Positions 35,443 to 44,326 of a DNA stretch of 64,000 nucleotides are shown here, in pieces. How positions within the stretch are numbered: the stretch's first letter is position 1; every line of letters begins with the position of its first letter. A model generated the notes under the pieces. That model was not told the origin of the DNA, ran no database searches, and saw only the letters and a list, made by a program, of their open reading frames with translations. Source of the DNA: DAIDKA01 sp036267975 (GTDB lineage: Bacteria; Pseudomonadota; Gammaproteobacteria; Steroidobacterales; Steroidobacteraceae); NCBI GenBank assembly GCA_036267975.1, contig DATAVA010000003.1:1-64000 (forward strand). Reading direction: 5' to 3'. A program made the translations under genes and the position numbers.

Positions 35443-36641
35443 CCGCCCTGCCTGCCTGGCGCCGATGCCATTCTCGCCCTCGCCTGCGCGGCGAGGCTCA
35501 CGATGATCGGGTATTGCAGGTGAGTCAGCGCAAGCTCGTCGAGTACGGGCTGAGCGGCCTCAGGTTTACCGGCCGCGAGCGCTGCTTCCAGGAACACCCG
35601 CATGTCTTCAGGCGCACGCTGGACCGTCCAGTTCTGCTGCGCCAATTGCAGCGCGCGCTGCGGGTCGTGCTGCAGATAAAGCTCAAAGCCCGCCTGTTCG
35701 CGCCGGTACGTGCGGGTGCCACGAATCTCCAGCGCCGCGAAACGAGTGGCCATCTGCTGCGTGTCAGCCGCCGCCTGCGGCACCCCAAGGGCCACCTCGG
35801 CGTACACCTGTCGCAGGAACGACGTATCCGATTGGAACTCGTTCTTGAGCAGATCCAGCGCCTCCTGCGGATGCTTCTGATCGAGCAGGAAGTCTCCGTA
35901 GTCGGCCAAAAGAAAGTTGTCCTCGGGAGCCAGTTGTAGCGCCAGTTGAAAGTGGCGGTCCGCCGCCACCTCGTCGCCGAGATATTTGGCCGTGTCGGCC
36001 AGGATCCCCTGAATCCAACTCTGGACAGCGACCGGCTCGGCGCGGGCCTGCGGCCACAGGGCGGTGAGCACCCGGTAGGCATTGTCGGCGTTGCCAGTCA
36101 CCGCATTGAGTGAGGAAAGGCAGGCACCCGGCATCAGTGGATCGGAGGAATTCAATAGATGGGCGCAGGCCAGGCGGGCCGCACGCATGTCGCCCTGCAC
36201 CTGCGCGACGGTGGCAAGGGTCAGCCACGCCTGCGCATTGTCGTTGTCGCGCTCGAGGATACCGTGCAGCTGCGCGCGCGCCTCGGCAAAGTAGTGCCTG
36301 CTTTGCAGGATCGTGGCGTGCACGAGCAGCGCCGGGATCGGCGCCGGCGAGCGTGCCAACCAGGGCGCAATAACCGCCTCGGCGCGGCCCAGATAGCGTG
36401 CATCGCCGGTGTCACGGCCATAGTCAAGGTAGGCCTCGGAGAGTTTTACAGCCCGGGGCACGTCATTGGGATTCTGGTTCAGGGCGGTCCGCAACGTCGC
36501 GAACGCCCGCACCCGCGGATCGCTGATCGATGCCACGGTTTGCAACACGATGTCGTCGCGCGGCGGCACATACGGCGTTTCCTGCCCTGCAAGGCAGGGC
36601 AGCGCTACAAGGCAGCCAGCAAGAACGAGCAGTCGACGCAT
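35439..36641 (-). CDS. TPR-repeat exported protein
   Basis: A 400-residue protein with a signal peptide (LLVLAGCLVALPCLAG) that may be a lipoprotein leader. Helical repeats cover about residues 50-390: VKLSEAYLDYGRDTGDARY, LLVHATILQSRHYFAEARAQ, AWLTLATVAQVQGDMRAARL, RHFQLALQLAPEDNFLLADY and AEVALGVPQAAADTQQM. I start it at ATG 36641 (MRRLLVLAG) rather than an upstream codon because the leader begins there. The stop overlaps the HupE-like start, so the two are coupled and probably work together in the envelope. Confidence 0.82.
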   Translation of the reverse strand: MRRLLVLAGCLVALPCLAGQETPYVPPRDDIVLQTVASISDPRVRAFATLRTALNQNPNDVPRAVKLSEAYLDYGRDTGDARYLGRAEAVIAPWLARSPAPIPALLVHATILQSRHYFAEARAQLHGILERDNDNAQAWLTLATVAQVQGDMRAARLACAHLLNSSDPLMPGACLSSLNAVTGNADNAYRVLTALWPQARAEPVAVQSWIQGILADTAKYLGDEVAADRHFQLALQLAPEDNFLLADYGDFLLDQKHPQEALDLLKNEFQSDTSFLRQVYAEVALGVPQAAADTQQMATRFAALEIRGTRTYRREQAGFELYLQHDPQRALQLAQQNWTVQRAPEDMRVFLEAALAAGKPEAAQPVLDELALTHLQYPIIVSLAAQARARMASAPGRQGG

Positions 36642-36760
36642 ACGCACTATACGCAGCACATCGGCCCTTGGATGCACGCACGCCGAAAAATTGCGCCTGG
36701 CCGGCCTCCCGTGGCGCGGTCCCCTGCATCCGCGCCGTCGGATTCTCCGTATACCCGAAG

Positions 36761-37414
36761 ATGACGAACCTTAAGCCAGCGATTCTGATGGGCTTCTGCA
36801 TGCTCTATGCCTCGGGCGCGGCGCCAGCCACTGCGCCCCACTCCCCGGCCGGCACCTGGCGTTTCACGGTGCTGCTCGATGGCAAGCGCATCGGTGAACA
36901 CGACTTTGCCGTGGTCCGGCAGGCGGATACGGTCATAGTCAACACCGACGCGCATTTCAAGGCAAAGATAGCGTTCATACCTGTTTATAAATATGACCAC
37001 GAGGATCACGAGGTCTGGCGCAACGGTTGCCTGGCGCAGATCAACAGTCGCACCGATGACAACGGCAAGACATTCGCGGTGCACGGAGTTCTGAAGGACG
37101 ATGGATTCAAAGTGCAGGGTGTGCACGGTGCGGTGTCCCTGCCAGCCTGCATCAGCACATTCGCGTACTGGGATCAGCGCTTTTTGACCGAGCAGCGGCT
37201 TCTCAACTCGGAAACCGGCGAGTATCAGCCGGTGACAGTGACCCGCGAGGGCATCGAGAATCTCACAGTGGGCGGCCAGACGATTCCGGCGCAGCGCTAC
37301 TCGCTCCGGGCCCCGAAGCTCGGCATCACCTTGTGGTACGACGCGGCGGGTAATTGGGTCGCATTGGAGTCGAAACTTCAGAGCGGTCGGATACTGCGCT
37401 ATGAAATTCAGTAA
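36761..37414 (+). CDS. DUF6134-like exported protein, first gene of the lipid operon
   Basis: A 217-residue protein with a signal peptide (ILMGFCMLYASGAAPATA) and a single domain containing GTWRFTVLLDGKRIGEHDFA, YKYDHEDHEVWRNGCL and LYDAAGNW-like sequence near the end (LWYDAAGNWVALESKL). It fits the DUF6134 family of predicted periplasmic proteins. ATG 36761 is chosen; ATG 36788 is an alternative closer to the hydrophobic core. Its last 14 bases overlap the lipocalin gene, so it starts the operon. Function unknown. Confidence 0.7.
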   Translation: MTNLKPAILMGFCMLYASGAAPATAPHSPAGTWRFTVLLDGKRIGEHDFAVVRQADTVIVNTDAHFKAKIAFIPVYKYDHEDHEVWRNGCLAQINSRTDDNGKTFAVHGVLKDDGFKVQGVHGAVSLPACISTFAYWDQRFLTEQRLLNSETGEYQPVTVTREGIENLTVGGQTIPAQRYSLRAPKLGITLWYDAAGNWVALESKLQSGRILRYEIQ

Positions 37415-37958
37415 CGTCAGTCGAGTTCTCTGCTCCGTATCGGTCCTGCTGGCATTGCAGGCTTGTCAGACACGGGCCTACCCGCCGCTGCTGCGGGCGC
37501 AGTCCGTGGAGATCCCGCGATTCATGGGTGATTGGTACGTGATCGGCTGTATTCCCAGCATCATCGAGCGTCATGACTACAACGCCGTGGAATCTTATCA
37601 CCTGGATCCGGCCGGCCGGATTCTCACCGTGTTCACTTTCAATGAGGGAAGTTTCGACGGCCCTTTGAAACACTATAAACCCGTCGGTTTCGTGACTCCC
37701 GGCACCCACGGAACGATCTGGGGAATGCGCTTCGTGTGGCCAATCAAGGCCGACTATCGCGTCATGTACGTGAAGGCGGATTACAGTGAGACCGTCATCG
37801 GACGCGAGCGACGTGACTACGCATGGATCATGGCGCGCTCTGCCTCCATCCCTGATGCCGACTATCAGCGCCTGCGTACCCTGCTGAGCTCCCAAGGTTA
37901 CGACATCACGCGGTTGCGGAAGGTACCGCAGCGGCCGCCGGGCGCGGCGGAGCGTTGA
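37401..37958 (+). CDS. blc: Lipocalin, Blc-like outer membrane lipoprotein
   Basis: A 185-residue lipocalin. The leader ends LLALQACQT (lipobox Cys near residue 22). The barrel contains IPRFMGDWYVIG, the GxW signature of lipocalins, then a Val-Glu-Ser-Tyr strand and YRVMYVKADYSETVIGRER with DYAWIMAR at the end, all as in Blc. Blc-type lipocalins bind lysophospholipids or fatty acids at the outer membrane and are induced by envelope stress. Its place before the sigma factor and lipid enzymes fits a role in carrying altered lipids. Confidence 0.88.
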   Translation: MKFSNVSRVLCSVSVLLALQACQTRAYPPLLRAQSVEIPRFMGDWYVIGCIPSIIERHDYNAVESYHLDPAGRILTVFTFNEGSFDGPLKHYKPVGFVTPGTHGTIWGMRFVWPIKADYRVMYVKADYSETVIGRERRDYAWIMARSASIPDADYQRLRTLLSSQGYDITRLRKVPQRPPGAAER

Positions 37959-37961
37959 GAA

Positions 37962-38516
37962 ATGGCTGAGACAAATGCCAATTCCTTGGAGGCACTGCTG
38001 GCCCAGATTGCGCTGGGAAATCGGGCAGCCTTTGAGGCGCTTTACCGGGCGACGGCGAATCGGCTGTTCGGCATCTGCCTGCGAGTCCTGGCCCATCGTG
38101 CGGAGGCAGAGGATGCCTTGCAGGATGTTTTTACGGTGGTCTGGCGCAAGGCGGCTCAATTCGATCCCACACGCGCCAGTGCGACTTCGTGGCTTGCGAT
38201 GATTGCACGCAACAAGGCCATTGACCGGCTGCGCTCCATGCCGGCGCAGCAGGCGCGAACCCGCCTCGAGCTGGCCAAGGATGTGGAGGACCCTGGCGCC
38301 TCTCCATCGCAGCAGGTGCAAACCGCGATCGATCGCGTGCAGCTTGAGCAATGTCTGGAGCGCCTCGAGCCTCGGCGTCGCTCGCTGATCCGCGCTGCGT
38401 TCTTTGATGGTGTTACTTATGAGGAGCTCGCGGCAAATATCGAGGCGCCTTTGGGGTCCATCAAGAGCTGGATCCGCCGCGGTCTGATGCAACTACGGGA
38501 GTGCCTCGACCCGTGA
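37962..38516 (+). CDS. ECF-type sigma-70 factor
   Basis: A 184-residue sigma factor with only regions 2 and 4. Region 2 has AFEALYRATANRLFGICLRV, AEDALQDVFTVVWRKA and ATSWLAMIARNKAIDRLRSM; region 4 ends FFDGVTYEELAANIEAPLGS and IKSWIRRGLMQLRECL. This layout is closest to the SigK/RpoE-like group paired with RskA anti-sigma factors. Its GTGA overlap with the next gene (anti-sigma) is typical of such pairs. Presumably it directs transcription of this operon and other stress genes when released. Confidence 0.93.
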   Translation: MAETNANSLEALLAQIALGNRAAFEALYRATANRLFGICLRVLAHRAEAEDALQDVFTVVWRKAAQFDPTRASATSWLAMIARNKAIDRLRSMPAQQARTRLELAKDVEDPGASPSQQVQTAIDRVQLEQCLERLEPRRRSLIRAAFFDGVTYEELAANIEAPLGSIKSWIRRGLMQLRECLDP

Positions 38517-39220
38517 ACGCCCCCAATGACCCACCATCAGATGAGGTACTGGCCGGCGAATTCGTGCTGGGGGTGCTGGACGCACGGCAGCGCCGCGAAT
38601 TGCAGTCGCGTGTCGAGACGGATCGCGTCTTCGCGCAGCACGTGGAGAGGTGGGAATACCGCTTCGCGCCCCTGCTGACTGATATTGCGCCGGTGGCTCC
38701 CCCGGCGCAGGTTTGGACGGGGATCCGCCGGCGTCTGGGTTGGGCCGAGCGTGAGGCGCCTGCAAGATTCAGCCTGGAGTTCTGGCGCGCCGCAACAGTA
38801 CTGTCGACACTCGTCGCGATTGCCGCAATTGTATTTGCCGCGGGACGTCTGGCTACGGTGGTTCCGCAGCCAAAGCCGGTTACACCGCTGGCACACCTCG
38901 ACGGTACGCCGGGTTGGCTGGCCTCCGTGGATGCGGCGCGTGGGACGGTACTCATGGTTCCGGTGCCTTCCGCAGCGGATCCCCGCGGACGCGTGCCAGA
39001 GCTGTGGCTCATTCCGGCAGGACAGGCGCCGCGCTCGCTCGGAGTCGTCTCGGTCAGTGAGTCATACACCGTCACTGTGCCTCAGGATGCGCGTGGCGCT
39101 CTTGTGGCCGGTTCGGTGCTGGCGATCACGCTGGAACCTCCCGCAGGTATCCCACATGCTGCGCCCACCGGCGCGATCATTGCCAAGGGGACGATCCAGC
39201 CACCGGCCTCCGCATCCTGA
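38513..39220 (+). CDS. RskA-type anti-sigma factor
   Basis: A 235-residue protein. The cytosolic N-terminus has VLAGEFVLGVLDARQRREL and FAQHVERWEYRFAPLLTDI, a zinc-free anti-sigma domain of the RskA kind. One transmembrane helix (AATVLSTLVAIAAIVFAAGR) leads to a periplasmic RskA domain with LMVPVPSAADPRGRVPELWL and PHAAPTGAIIAKG. GTG 38513 overlaps the sigma factor stop. It would hold the sigma factor inactive until periplasmic or redox stress triggers release or proteolysis. Confidence 0.9.
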   Translation: MNAPNDPPSDEVLAGEFVLGVLDARQRRELQSRVETDRVFAQHVERWEYRFAPLLTDIAPVAPPAQVWTGIRRRLGWAEREAPARFSLEFWRAATVLSTLVAIAAIVFAAGRLATVVPQPKPVTPLAHLDGTPGWLASVDAARGTVLMVPVPSAADPRGRVPELWLIPAGQAPRSLGVVSVSESYTVTVPQDARGALVAGSVLAITLEPPAGIPHAAPTGAIIAKGTIQPPASAS

Positions 39221-39299
39221 CTCGATTTCCCAGCTGGGCCGCATCCGGAACCCATCGGATCGCGTATTTCCATGGAGAGCCCTTTCCCGGAAATCACGC

Positions 39300-40277
39300 A
39301 TGGCACAACCTCAGACTGCATCGAACCACCCCGACATCGCAGCGCCGCGTTTCGATCGCGTGCGGCTCGTGCTGGGGTCGCTGGGCCGATGGTTCGATTC
39401 GGGGAGCGAACCCACGACGGATCGCGATGGCGACCGTATCGACTGGCTGCGCACGGCGCCATTCGTGGCGGTGCATCTGGTGTGCCTGGCGGTCTTCTGG
39501 GTGGGAGTCTCAAGGGTGGCTGTGGAGAGTGCCGCCGCCCTGTACGTCCTGCGCATGTTTGCCATCACCGGCTTCTACCACCGGTACTTTGCACATCGCA
39601 CGTTTCGCACCTCGCGCGCGGTACAGTTCATCTTCGCCTGTATCGGCGCTGCCAGTGTGCAGCGCGGGCCACTGTGGTGGGCCGCCCACCACCGCAACCA
39701 CCACATCAACACCGACACCACCGCGGATCCGCATTCGCCCCAGGTGCATGGATTTCTCTGGAGCCATATGGGGTGGTTCCTCACGTCCAACGGGTTCCGC
39801 ACGGACTGGAAGCGAATTCCCGACCTCGCCCGATACGCGGAGCTGCGCTGGCTCGATCGCTACGACGTGCTGATGCCGGTGGCGCTGGCCACCGGCCTGT
39901 ACTTCCTGGGTGCGTGGATTGAACACCTGGCACCGCAAACCGGGGTCACGGGTGGTCAACTGCTGGTATGGGGGTTTTTCGTCTCCACGGTCGTGCTGTT
40001 CCACGCCACGGTCACCATCAATTCCCTGGCACATCGCTTCGGGACACGCCGCTTCGACACGCGCGATGACAGCCGCAACAACTTATGGCTGGCCCTGCTG
40101 ACCTTCGGCGAAGGTTGGCACAACAATCATCATTTCTGCCCCGGCTCCGTACGCCAGGGCTTTCGCTGGTGGGAAGTCGATCTCACCTACTACGGCCTGC
40201 GACTATTGCAGCTGTGTGGCCTGGTCTACGCCCTGAAGGCCGTCCCCGCGCATGTCATGGCGAAGGTACGTGCCTGA
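39300..40277 (+). CDS. Acyl-CoA/acyl-lipid delta-9-type fatty acid desaturase
   Basis: A 325-residue integral membrane desaturase with the three His boxes: HRYFAH, HHRNHH (in WWAAHHRNHHIN) and HNNHH (in GEGWHNNHHFCPG). Between them lie four hydrophobic segments and WSHMGWFLT. It inserts a double bond into a membrane fatty acid using oxygen and a di-iron centre. The start is ATG 39300; it follows the anti-sigma gene by 79 bases. The stop overlaps the next ATG. Substrates for the cyclopropane synthases downstream would be unsaturated fatty acids, so the order is sensible. Confidence 0.92.
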   Translation: MAQPQTASNHPDIAAPRFDRVRLVLGSLGRWFDSGSEPTTDRDGDRIDWLRTAPFVAVHLVCLAVFWVGVSRVAVESAAALYVLRMFAITGFYHRYFAHRTFRTSRAVQFIFACIGAASVQRGPLWWAAHHRNHHINTDTTADPHSPQVHGFLWSHMGWFLTSNGFRTDWKRIPDLARYAELRWLDRYDVLMPVALATGLYFLGAWIEHLAPQTGVTGGQLLVWGFFVSTVVLFHATVTINSLAHRFGTRRFDTRDDSRNNLWLALLTFGEGWHNNHHFCPGSVRQGFRWWEVDLTYYGLRLLQLCGLVYALKAVPAHVMAKVRA

Positions 40278-41539
40278 TGCGCATTGCCATCATCGGATCC
40301 GGAATTGCCGGCCTGGCTTGCGCCTGGTTCCTTTCGCGGCGGCACGCGGTGACGTTATTCGAGGCGAACGACTATCTGGGCGGGCACACCCATACTCACG
40401 ACCTCGAGGTCGACGGCCGACGTATGGCGGTCGATACCGGGTTCATCGTCTACAACGAAGCCCACTACCCGCTGTTGACCGGGCTGTTTGCTGAACTCGG
40501 GGTTGAATCGCGCTCGACGACGATGAGTTTTTCCGTCAGCAACGCCGTAACGGGTCTCGAGTACAGCGCAACCAACCTCGACACTCTGTTTTGCCAGCGG
40601 CGCAATCTAGTGTCGCCGCACTTCTGGCACATGCTGCGTGATCTATTGCGCTTCTATAGAGAGTCGCCCGCGCTGCTCGACGCTGCGAGTCCGGGCCCGA
40701 CCTTGGGTGCTTATCTGGCAGCAGGGCGATATGGGGCAGCCTTCCGCGATGAGCATTTGGTGCCGATGGCTGCGGCGCTGTGGTCCGCGCCACCGGCGCG
40801 CATTCTCGAGTTTCCGGCGCAATACCTGGTGCGCTTCATGGCCAACCACCAGATGCTTCAGATCCGCGGTCGCGCGCCCTGGCGCACGGTGTGCGGCGGC
40901 TCTGCCAGCTATGTGCGCGCCATGCGTGCGCGATGGCGGGTCGACGAACGGCTGAACTGCCCGGCGCGATCGGTGCGGCGCGAGGCTGGCCGGGTGCAGG
41001 TCATGAGCCACGCCGGCAGCGAGTCGTTTGATCAGGTCGTGCTTGCCTGCCACAGCGATGAATGCCTGCGCATCCTCGCGGATGCCACGGCCCGTGAGCG
41101 CGAAATCCTCGGTGCCATTGCCTACCAGGACAATGAGGTCGTGCTGCATACGGATGCCGCGCTGCTGCCGCGAAATCGCAAGGCCTGGGCTGCCTGGAAC
41201 ACCTTGGTGCCGGAGCTGCCCGAAGCGCCCTGTGCAGTCAGTTACTGCATGAATCTGCTGCAGGGGCTCAAGACGCGCGAGCCGCTCGTGGTCACGCTGA
41301 ATCTCAGCGACGCCATCCATCCGGCGAAGGTACTGCGCCGCATGAACTACCGTCATCCCGTGTACACGCAGCAGTCGGTGGCGGCACAGTCGCGTCGCGC
41401 CCAGATCCAGGGTCAGCGTGGCACCTGGTTTGCCGGCGCCTACTGGGGCTGGGGATTCCACGAGGACGGGGTGCGCAGTGCGTTCGAAGTCTGTACCGCA
41501 ATCAACTCCGCACGCGTGGCCGTGGGTGTTGCCGCGTGA
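40277..41539 (+). CDS. FAD-dependent amine-oxidase-like protein (COG2907 type)
   Basis: A 420-residue flavoprotein. It starts RIAIIGSGIAGLACAWFLSR and then has YLGGHTHTHDLEVDGRRMAV with DTGFIVYNEAHYPLL, features of the NAD(P)-binding/amine-oxidase family COG2907. Near the end FAGAYWGWGFHEDGVRSA supplies the second part of the FAD site. Relatives sit beside DUF1365 and cfa genes in sigma-E-controlled operons of alphaproteobacteria. The ATG overlaps the desaturase stop and the stop overlaps the DUF1365 start. It likely oxidises or reduces a fatty acyl chain; the substrate is not known from sequence. Confidence 0.88.
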   Translation: MRIAIIGSGIAGLACAWFLSRRHAVTLFEANDYLGGHTHTHDLEVDGRRMAVDTGFIVYNEAHYPLLTGLFAELGVESRSTTMSFSVSNAVTGLEYSATNLDTLFCQRRNLVSPHFWHMLRDLLRFYRESPALLDAASPGPTLGAYLAAGRYGAAFRDEHLVPMAAALWSAPPARILEFPAQYLVRFMANHQMLQIRGRAPWRTVCGGSASYVRAMRARWRVDERLNCPARSVRREAGRVQVMSHAGSESFDQVVLACHSDECLRILADATAREREILGAIAYQDNEVVLHTDAALLPRNRKAWAAWNTLVPELPEAPCAVSYCMNLLQGLKTREPLVVTLNLSDAIHPAKVLRRMNYRHPVYTQQSVAAQSRRAQIQGQRGTWFAGAYWGWGFHEDGVRSAFEVCTAINSARVAVGVAA

Positions 41540-42312
41540 AGGCGCCGCTGCACAGTGCCGTGTACGAGGGTGTCGTATGGCATCGACGTTACGCACCGCG
41601 CGCGCATCAGTTCAGCTACCGCATGGCGCAGCTGTACCTGGACCTGGATGAACTGGACGAGGCCTTTGCGGGTCGCTGGCTGTGGTCGGTGGGCCGGCGC
41701 AACTTCGCCGAATTCCGGCGCAGCGATTTCCTGGGGCCGAGCGAGACGCCGCTCGGGGATGCGGTGCGCGACTGCGTGGCACGAGCGACAGGTGCGCGTC
41801 CGGGCGGGCCGGTAAGGCTCCTGACGCATCTGCGCTATGCGGGCTACAGTTTCAATCCTGTCAGCTTCTACTACTGCTATGCGACCGATGCCGTGACGCT
41901 GGAGCACGTGGTCGCTGAGATCACCAACACGCCGTGGCATGAGCGCTACGTCTACGTACTGGCGGCCCAGTCCGCGCAGCACCGCGGTGGCGCCTTGCAA
42001 TGGTCGTTCGCGAAGGCCTTTCACATCTCGCCCTTCATGCCCATGGAGCGTTCCTACCGGTGGCAGTTCACGGTACCGGGCCAGGATCTGTGCGTACACA
42101 TGGATGTGCTGCGCAACGACGAACTCGAATTCAACGCGGTGCTGGCGTTGCGCCGTCATCCCCTCACGGCCGACTCGCTGCGGCGTGTCCTGTGGCGCTA
42201 CCCGCTCATGACGACGCAGGTGATCACCGGAATCTACTGGAATGCCCTGCGGCTATGGCTCAAAGGCACGCCCGCGCACAGCCGCCCGCAACCGCTCAAC
42301 AGGACGAGATAA
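41536..42312 (+). CDS. DUF1365 family protein (COG3496)
   Basis: A 258-residue protein with the DUF1365 hallmarks LHSAVYEGVVWHRRYAPRAH, LLTHLRYAGYSFNPVSFYYC, AEITNTPWHERYVYVL, KAFHISPFMPMERSYRW and LMTTQVITGIYWNALRLWLK. GTG 41536 overlaps the preceding stop (GTGA), and the stop overlaps the next ATG (TAATG). The family is almost always found with the COG2907 flavoprotein and a cyclopropane-type synthase, so it probably acts in the same lipid modification. Activity unknown. Confidence 0.92.
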   Translation: MKAPLHSAVYEGVVWHRRYAPRAHQFSYRMAQLYLDLDELDEAFAGRWLWSVGRRNFAEFRRSDFLGPSETPLGDAVRDCVARATGARPGGPVRLLTHLRYAGYSFNPVSFYYCYATDAVTLEHVVAEITNTPWHERYVYVLAAQSAQHRGGALQWSFAKAFHISPFMPMERSYRWQFTVPGQDLCVHMDVLRNDELEFNAVLALRRHPLTADSLRRVLWRYPLMTTQVITGIYWNALRLWLKGTPAHSRPQPLNRTR

Positions 42313-43535
42313 TGATTGAAATCGCGCAGCGCGCGAACTTCACGGTCTTCGACCGAATGTTGCGCCAGCGGGTGCTCAGCCAGCTCGGATCGTTGCGCGC
42401 CGGGCGGATTCGGCTTGAAGATGCCTGCGGCAGCGTCGAACTTGGCAATGCGAGCGGGCCCGAGGTGCGGGTCTGGGTCACGAGCCCGGCGTTCTACCAG
42501 GCCGTGGCCGCCGCTGGCAGCGTGGGTGCGGGTGAGTCATATATGGCCGGGCACTGGTACAGCGACGACCTCGTCGGACTGGTACGGACCCTGGTTCGCA
42601 ATCGGGATGTGCTCGATGGCATGGAAACCGGCTGGGCCTGGTTCGGCGGCTGGGCGCTACGCGGCTGGCATTGGCTGCGCCGCAATACCCAATCCGGCAG
42701 CCGCCGCAACATCGCCGCCCACTATGACCTGGGCAACGATTTCTTCTCTTTGTTTCTGTCCGCCGATCAGATGTATTCCGCGGCGTACTGGCAGGGCCAG
42801 CAGGACACCCTCGAGGCCGCCTCCCGACGCAAACTGGAGCTCATTTGCCGCAAGCTCAATTTGCATCCCAACGATCACCTGATCGAAATCGGGACCGGAT
42901 GGGGTGCCTTGGCGGTCTACGCCGCCGAGCATTTCGGATGCCGGGTCACTACCGCGACCATCTCACGCGAGCAGTACCGGGCCGCCTGCGAACGGGTCGC
43001 CCAGGCAGGCGTCGCGGATCGGGTTACCGTGCTGCTCAAGGACTACCGTAACCTCACCGGCCGTTACGACAAGCTGGTCTCGATCGAGATGATCGAGGCG
43101 GTGGGTGCCCGGTACCTGGACAACTATTTCACCCAGATCGGACGGTTGCTCAAGCCCGACGGGCTGGCGCTGCTTCAGGCGATCACCATCGAAGACCATC
43201 GCTACCGGCAGGCGCTGCGGACGGTGGATTTCATCAAGCGCCATGTGTTTCCCGGCAGTTTCATTCCCTCGGTGGCAGCCATTCTCGCCGCCAAGACCCG
43301 CTCCAGTGACCTGGGCCTGATCGCTCTCGAGGATTTCGGCATTTCCTATGCACGCACCCTGGCGGCGTGGCGGCAGCGATTCCGCTCCCGACTCCCCCGG
43401 GTACGGGCGCTGGGTTTTGACGAACGCTTCGTACGTCTGTGGGACTTCTATCTCGCGTACTGCGAAGGCGCTTTTCGCGAACGCTCGATTGGCGTGGCGC
43501 ACCTGCTGTTCGCCAAGCCGGGCTATCGCCCATGA
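42312..43535 (+). CDS. cfa: Cyclopropane-fatty-acyl-phospholipid synthase family enzyme
   Basis: A 407-residue S-adenosylmethionine enzyme. It has HYDLGNDFFSLFLSADQMYS, LIEIGTGWGALAVYAAEHFG (AdoMet-binding), VSIEMIEAVGARYLDNYF and DFIKRHVFPGSFIPSV, all shared with Cfa/mycolic acid cyclopropane synthases. It adds a methylene group across the double bond of an unsaturated phospholipid chain, or methylates it. It follows DUF1365 with a one-base stop/start overlap and AGGACGAG upstream. In related operons such enzymes have been tied to unusual methylated or furan fatty acids, so the product may not be a simple cyclopropane. Confidence 0.92.
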   Translation: MIEIAQRANFTVFDRMLRQRVLSQLGSLRAGRIRLEDACGSVELGNASGPEVRVWVTSPAFYQAVAAAGSVGAGESYMAGHWYSDDLVGLVRTLVRNRDVLDGMETGWAWFGGWALRGWHWLRRNTQSGSRRNIAAHYDLGNDFFSLFLSADQMYSAAYWQGQQDTLEAASRRKLELICRKLNLHPNDHLIEIGTGWGALAVYAAEHFGCRVTTATISREQYRAACERVAQAGVADRVTVLLKDYRNLTGRYDKLVSIEMIEAVGARYLDNYFTQIGRLLKPDGLALLQAITIEDHRYRQALRTVDFIKRHVFPGSFIPSVAAILAAKTRSSDLGLIALEDFGISYARTLAAWRQRFRSRLPRVRALGFDERFVRLWDFYLAYCEGAFRERSIGVAHLLFAKPGYRP

Positions 43536-44326
43536 TGCCCTGGCGGTTGCTCCTCACCCTGTGGCTGGCCGCGGCGGTCATGATGACGCTGGGCTGGGCA
43601 TGGCAGCAGCGCCACCGGAATGCCGGCATCGTGGATGTCCTGTGGTCAGCCGGCCTGGCCGGCGGCGCGGTCCTGAATGCTGTCTTCGGCGCCGGAGCGC
43701 CAGTGCCGCGAGCAATGGTCGGCGTGCTCGGTGGTGTCTGGGGCGCGCGCCTCGCCGTGCACCTTGGGGTTCGTGTTCGGGGTGAGCCGGCAGAAGACGG
43801 GCGTTATCGCGCACTGCGCGGGCGATGGGGCAACCGGCCGCTCAAATGGTTCTGCCTGTTCCAATTCCAGGCGCTTCTGATTGCGCTCTTTGCCATTCCG
43901 TTCGCAGCGGCCGCGACTAACTCTGATACGCGCCCACCCTGGCTCGCGCTCGGCCTCGCGATCTGGCTGATCGGCGTGGGCGGGGAGTCGCTTGCGGATC
44001 GGCAGCTGGCGCGGTTTCGGGCCGATTCGGCCCATCGCGGCCAAACTTGTCGTGCCGGCCTGTGGCGCTATTCGCGTCACCCCAACTACTTCTTCGAGTG
44101 GCTGCACTGGTTCAGCTACGTGGCCCTCGCGGTCGGTGCGCCGTGCGCCGGCTATTCCCTCCTCGGTCCGGCGCTGATGTATGTATTTCTGCGCTGGATC
44201 AGCGGTGTGCCCTACACCGAAGCCCAGACGCTGCGGACTCGCGGCGATGAATACCGGGAATATCAACGCACCACCTCGGTACTGATTCCGTGGCGGCCCC
44301 GACCAGCATCAGGAAACGATTCATGA
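43532..44326 (+). CDS. DUF1295/steroid-5-alpha-reductase-like membrane protein
   Basis: A 264-residue membrane protein with about six or seven helices. The C-terminal half has LWRYSRHPNYFFEWLHWFSY, the conserved motif of the DUF1295/steroid 5-alpha-reductase-like fold, then YTEAQTLRTRGDEYREYQRT. The N-terminus has NAGIVDVLWSAGLAGGAVLN. Such enzymes reduce or methylate lipid-like substrates with NADPH. The ATG-ATG start overlaps the cfa stop. Within this operon it may reduce an intermediate of the modified fatty acid. Confidence 0.85.
   Translation: MMPWRLLLTLWLAAAVMMTLGWAWQQRHRNAGIVDVLWSAGLAGGAVLNAVFGAGAPVPRAMVGVLGGVWGARLAVHLGVRVRGEPAEDGRYRALRGRWGNRPLKWFCLFQFQALLIALFAIPFAAAATNSDTRPPWLALGLAIWLIGVGGESLADRQLARFRADSAHRGQTCRAGLWRYSRHPNYFFEWLHWFSYVALAVGAPCAGYSLLGPALMYVFLRWISGVPYTEAQTLRTRGDEYREYQRTTSVLIPWRPRPASGNDS

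Noticed and set aside
37326..38492. A 388-codon minus-strand frame opposite the lipocalin and sigma factor
   Set aside because: Covers parts of three well-supported genes on the other strand and has no domain of its own.
38685..39299. An upstream in-frame extension of the desaturase through the anti-sigma gene
   Set aside because: The extension lies in another frame of the anti-sigma gene and has no desaturase-like sequence; the family N-terminus starts at 39300.
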